From Clostridia bacterium (lineage in GTDB: Bacteria > Bacillota > Clostridia > Christensenellales > CAG-138), in the NCBI GenBank assembly GCA_017448545.1, contig JAFSLH010000001.1, forward strand, positions 1 through 64,000: a stretch of DNA of 64,000 nt, given 5' to 3'. Position numbers and translations under genes: made by a program. The notes below the pieces were generated by a model. That model searched no databases and was not told the DNA's origin. It worked only from the letters and a program-made list of their open reading frames with translations. Positions 62,094 to 64,000 of this stretch are shown piece after piece. Numbering within the stretch: the first letter of the stretch is position 1; each line of letters opens with the position of its first letter.

Positions 62094-63365
62094 ATGCAGA
62101 CGTATTTGGCAATCGACATCGGCGCGTCCTCCGGACGGCATATCGTCGCATGGGAGGAAAACGGCGCGGTTCGCACCGAGGAAGTGTACCGCTTCCCGAA
62201 CGGCGTGACCGAATCGGACGGACACCTGATCTGGGACATTGACGCGCTCGAGCGCCACGTGCGCGAAGGGATCCTGCTGGCAAGGGCGGCCTATCCCGAA
62301 ATCGCTTCGCTGTCGATCGACACCTGGGGCGTCGATTACGTGCTGCTGCGCGGCGACGAACCGATCCTGCCGTGCTATGCGTACCGCGACCGCCGCACCG
62401 AAGCGGCGATCGACGCGGTGCACGCGATTCTTCCGTTCTCCGAACTGTACCGCCGTACCGGCATTCAGTTCCAGCCGTTTACTTCGATCTATCAGCTGTA
62501 TGCGGACAAGCTCGCCGGGCGGCTCGACGGCGCGACCGGTTTTCTGATGCTCCCGTGCTACCTGATGTACCGGCTGACCGGCGTCAAGGCGCACGAATAC
62601 ACGAACGCGACCACGATGGGCCTGGTCAATGCCGAAACCGGAGAATTCGATACGGAAATCATCGAAGCGCTTCAACTTCCGAAGCACCTGTTCGGTAAGC
62701 TGTCCATGCCGGGAACGCCGGTCGGCAGCTATGAAGGGATTCCGGTTGTCCTGTGCGCCACGCACGATACCGGCTCGGCCGTCGAGGGGATTCCGATGGA
62801 GGTCGACGCGCCGTACATCTCGTCCGGGACATGGAGCCTGCTCGGCGTCAAGACCGAAAGGCCGATCACGGATGCGGCAAGCGAGGCCGCGAACTATTCC
62901 AACGAAGGCGGCGTCGGATACAACCGGTACCAGAAAAACATCATGGGCATGTGGATCGTGAACCGGCTGCGGGACGAGCTCTGCCCCGGAAAGCCGTTCG
63001 GCGAGATCGTCGCCGCGGCGCGGGAAAGCAGCTATTCCGAAACGGTCGACGCCAACGATCCGGCGTTTTTGGCGCCGCAGAGCATGCGGGCGGCGTTCGA
63101 CGCGGCGCTTTGTGAGCGTCCGAAGTCCTGCGGAGACTATTTCCGCTGCGCGTACAGAAGCCTTGCCGAAAGCTACCGGCAGGCGCTCTGCGAGCTGGAG
63201 CAGAACACGGGCCGCACCTATGACCGGCTGTATATCGTCGGCGGCGGCGCAAAGAACGGGTTTTTGAACGAACTGACCGAGCGGGCAACCGGCAAGCGCG
63301 TCGTTGCGCTGCCGATCGAGGCGACCGCGCTCGGCAATCTCAAAATGCAAATGCGACATCGGTAA
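62094..63365 (+). CDS. rhaB: Rhamnulokinase-like FGGY kinase, short C-terminus
   Basis: A 423-residue FGGY kinase. It has LAIDIGASSGRHIV (phosphate 1), SIDTWGVDYVLL, CYAYRDRRTEAAI, ATHDTGSAVEGIPM, SSGTWSLLGV and IVGGGAKNGFLNELTERATG; these features fit rhamnulokinase best. It ends ALGNLKMQMRHR, roughly 30-40 residues earlier than usual, right before the next gene's ribosome binding site. The ATG at 62094, 8 bases after GGAGG, is better than the one at 62088. It would phosphorylate L-rhamnulose or a related ketose. Confidence 0.8.
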   Translation: MQTYLAIDIGASSGRHIVAWEENGAVRTEEVYRFPNGVTESDGHLIWDIDALERHVREGILLARAAYPEIASLSIDTWGVDYVLLRGDEPILPCYAYRDRRTEAAIDAVHAILPFSELYRRTGIQFQPFTSIYQLYADKLAGRLDGATGFLMLPCYLMYRLTGVKAHEYTNATTMGLVNAETGEFDTEIIEALQLPKHLFGKLSMPGTPVGSYEGIPVVLCATHDTGSAVEGIPMEVDAPYISSGTWSLLGVKTERPITDAASEAANYSNEGGVGYNRYQKNIMGMWIVNRLRDELCPGKPFGEIVAAARESSYSETVDANDPAFLAPQSMRAAFDAALCERPKSCGDYFRCAYRSLAESYRQALCELEQNTGRTYDRLYIVGGGAKNGFLNELTERATGKRVVALPIEATALGNLKMQMRHR

Positions 63366-63379
63366 GGAGGAACCGCAGA

Positions 63380-64000
63380 ATGTTAGTGGAAACCAAAGCA
63401 AGAGTCGGCGTTTTTGCAATTGCGCTCGGCGCATACCTGCCGCAGTTCCCGTCGCTCGTCCCGGAATTTGAAGGGCAGTACGCGGAATTCAAGCGCCACA
63501 TCCCTGCGTCGGTCGAGATCATCGACGGCGGCATCGTCACAACCAAGGAGCTCGCGATGGCGGCGGGCGACAAGTTCCGCGCGGCGGACGTCGATCTGGT
63601 CATTCTGCAGCTTCTGACCTATGCAACGTCCTATAACATGCTGCCCGCCGTGCGCGACCTCGACGTTCCGGTTGTGCTCGTCAACGTGCAGAAGAAGAAA
63701 GCGCCGGACTACGCGAACACCGATACGGCGACCTGGCTCGGCGAGCTGTACGCCTGCGGCGCGGTCGGCGAAATGGTTGCGGACCTCGAACGCGCGGGCA
63801 AGCGTCACGCGGTGATCACCGGCGTCGTCGAGGGCGGCGACCCGGAAGTGGACGCGGAGATCGCAGACTGGTGCAAGGCTGCGCAGGTGCGCCGCCGCTT
63901 CCGCGATACGAATCTCGCGCAGATCGGCCGTCCGTACCCCGGCATGATGGACCTCTACATCGACGAAACGAACCTCTATCACCGGATGTGGCTGTATACG
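63380..64000 (+). CDS. L-fucose/L-arabinose isomerase-family protein, N-terminal part
   Basis: An open frame of 207 residues runs off the window. It starts MLVETKARVGVFAIALGAYL after TAAGGAGGAACCGCAGA. It continues with FRAADVDLVILQLLTYATSY, NMLPAVRDLDVPVVLVNVQK and PYPGMMDLYIDETNLY, the N-terminal layout of the arabinose/fucose isomerase superfamily. With the upstream kinase it suggests isomerase-kinase catabolism of a deoxysugar such as L-rhamnose or L-fucose. The metal-binding C-terminal part is outside the window. Confidence 0.75.
   Translation, partial: MLVETKARVGVFAIALGAYLPQFPSLVPEFEGQYAEFKRHIPASVEIIDGGIVTTKELAMAAGDKFRAADVDLVILQLLTYATSYNMLPAVRDLDVPVVLVNVQKKKAPDYANTDTATWLGELYACGAVGEMVADLERAGKRHAVITGVVEGGDPEVDAEIADWCKAAQVRRRFRDTNLAQIGRPYPGMMDLYIDETNLYHRMWLYT

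Overview
The window looks like a contig from a gut-type Clostridia (Firmicutes) genome of fairly high GC. The reasons are strong GGAGG ribosome binding sites, sigma-A promoters with 17-base spacers, the Bacillus/Clostridium order yybS-gdpP-rplI-dnaB, several TTG/GTG starts, and a sulfoquinovose (plant sulfosugar) catabolic cluster. I cannot name the species. Functions are inferred from motifs, gene order and recall of families; no search was run.

Layout. (1) 1-7505, minus strand: an AT-richer restriction-modification island. It runs from an XRE regulator through a possible PD-(D/E)xK nuclease, a double-headed cytosine-5 methyltransferase, a fused nuclease/N6-methylase and a Vsr mismatch endonuclease to a DPPY-methylase relic and the N-terminus of an ImmA/IrrE-type protein. 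(2) About 7600-13850, plus strand: a compact mobile element with three tandem nested hairpins, small zinc-binding proteins, an HK97-type capsid protein without other phage structural genes, and two large serine recombinases. (3) 14071-17862: an island inserted at the initiator tRNA-fMet gene, holding a truncated tyrosine integrase, hipBA and a protein with a class III cyclase-like motif pattern. (4) 17862-27443: core genome, with tRNA-fMet, a Ste24-like protease, small enzymes, a fold-back repeat, a six-tRNA operon, the operon queA-tgt-tsaE-tsaB-rimI-SEC-C, and tRNA-Ser. (5) 27509-36642: a five-gene operon of three TIR/TIR-like-TM-LRR proteins, an HD-RyR protein and a SLOG protein with SLATT-like membrane segments. 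It resembles a nucleotide-signalling immune system with a surface receptor and is the best candidate for something undescribed. (6) 36643-37676: a repeat array, a frameshifted lipoprotein gene and thioredoxin. (7) 37813-49788: sulfoquinovosidase, importer, sugar isomerase, split transketolase, RpiB-type isomerase, Fe-alcohol dehydrogenase, exporter and ROK regulator, matching the sulfo-transketolase route from sulfoquinovose to isethionate. (8) 49899-60979: core genes, including yybS-gdpP-rplI-dnaB, transporters, TspO and an ornithine cyclodeaminase-type enzyme. (9) 60997-64000: an AraC regulator, a rhamnulokinase-like kinase and the start of an L-fucose/L-arabinose isomerase-family protein, probably a deoxysugar pathway.

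Working together: sulfoquinovosides are taken in and hydrolysed, isomerised, cut twice by the split transketolase to sulfoacetaldehyde, then reduced to isethionate for export. In the defence-like operon a plausible (unproven) circuit is LRR ectodomain sensing, TIR nucleotide signal, SLOG or RyR sensing, and SLATT-type membrane disruption.
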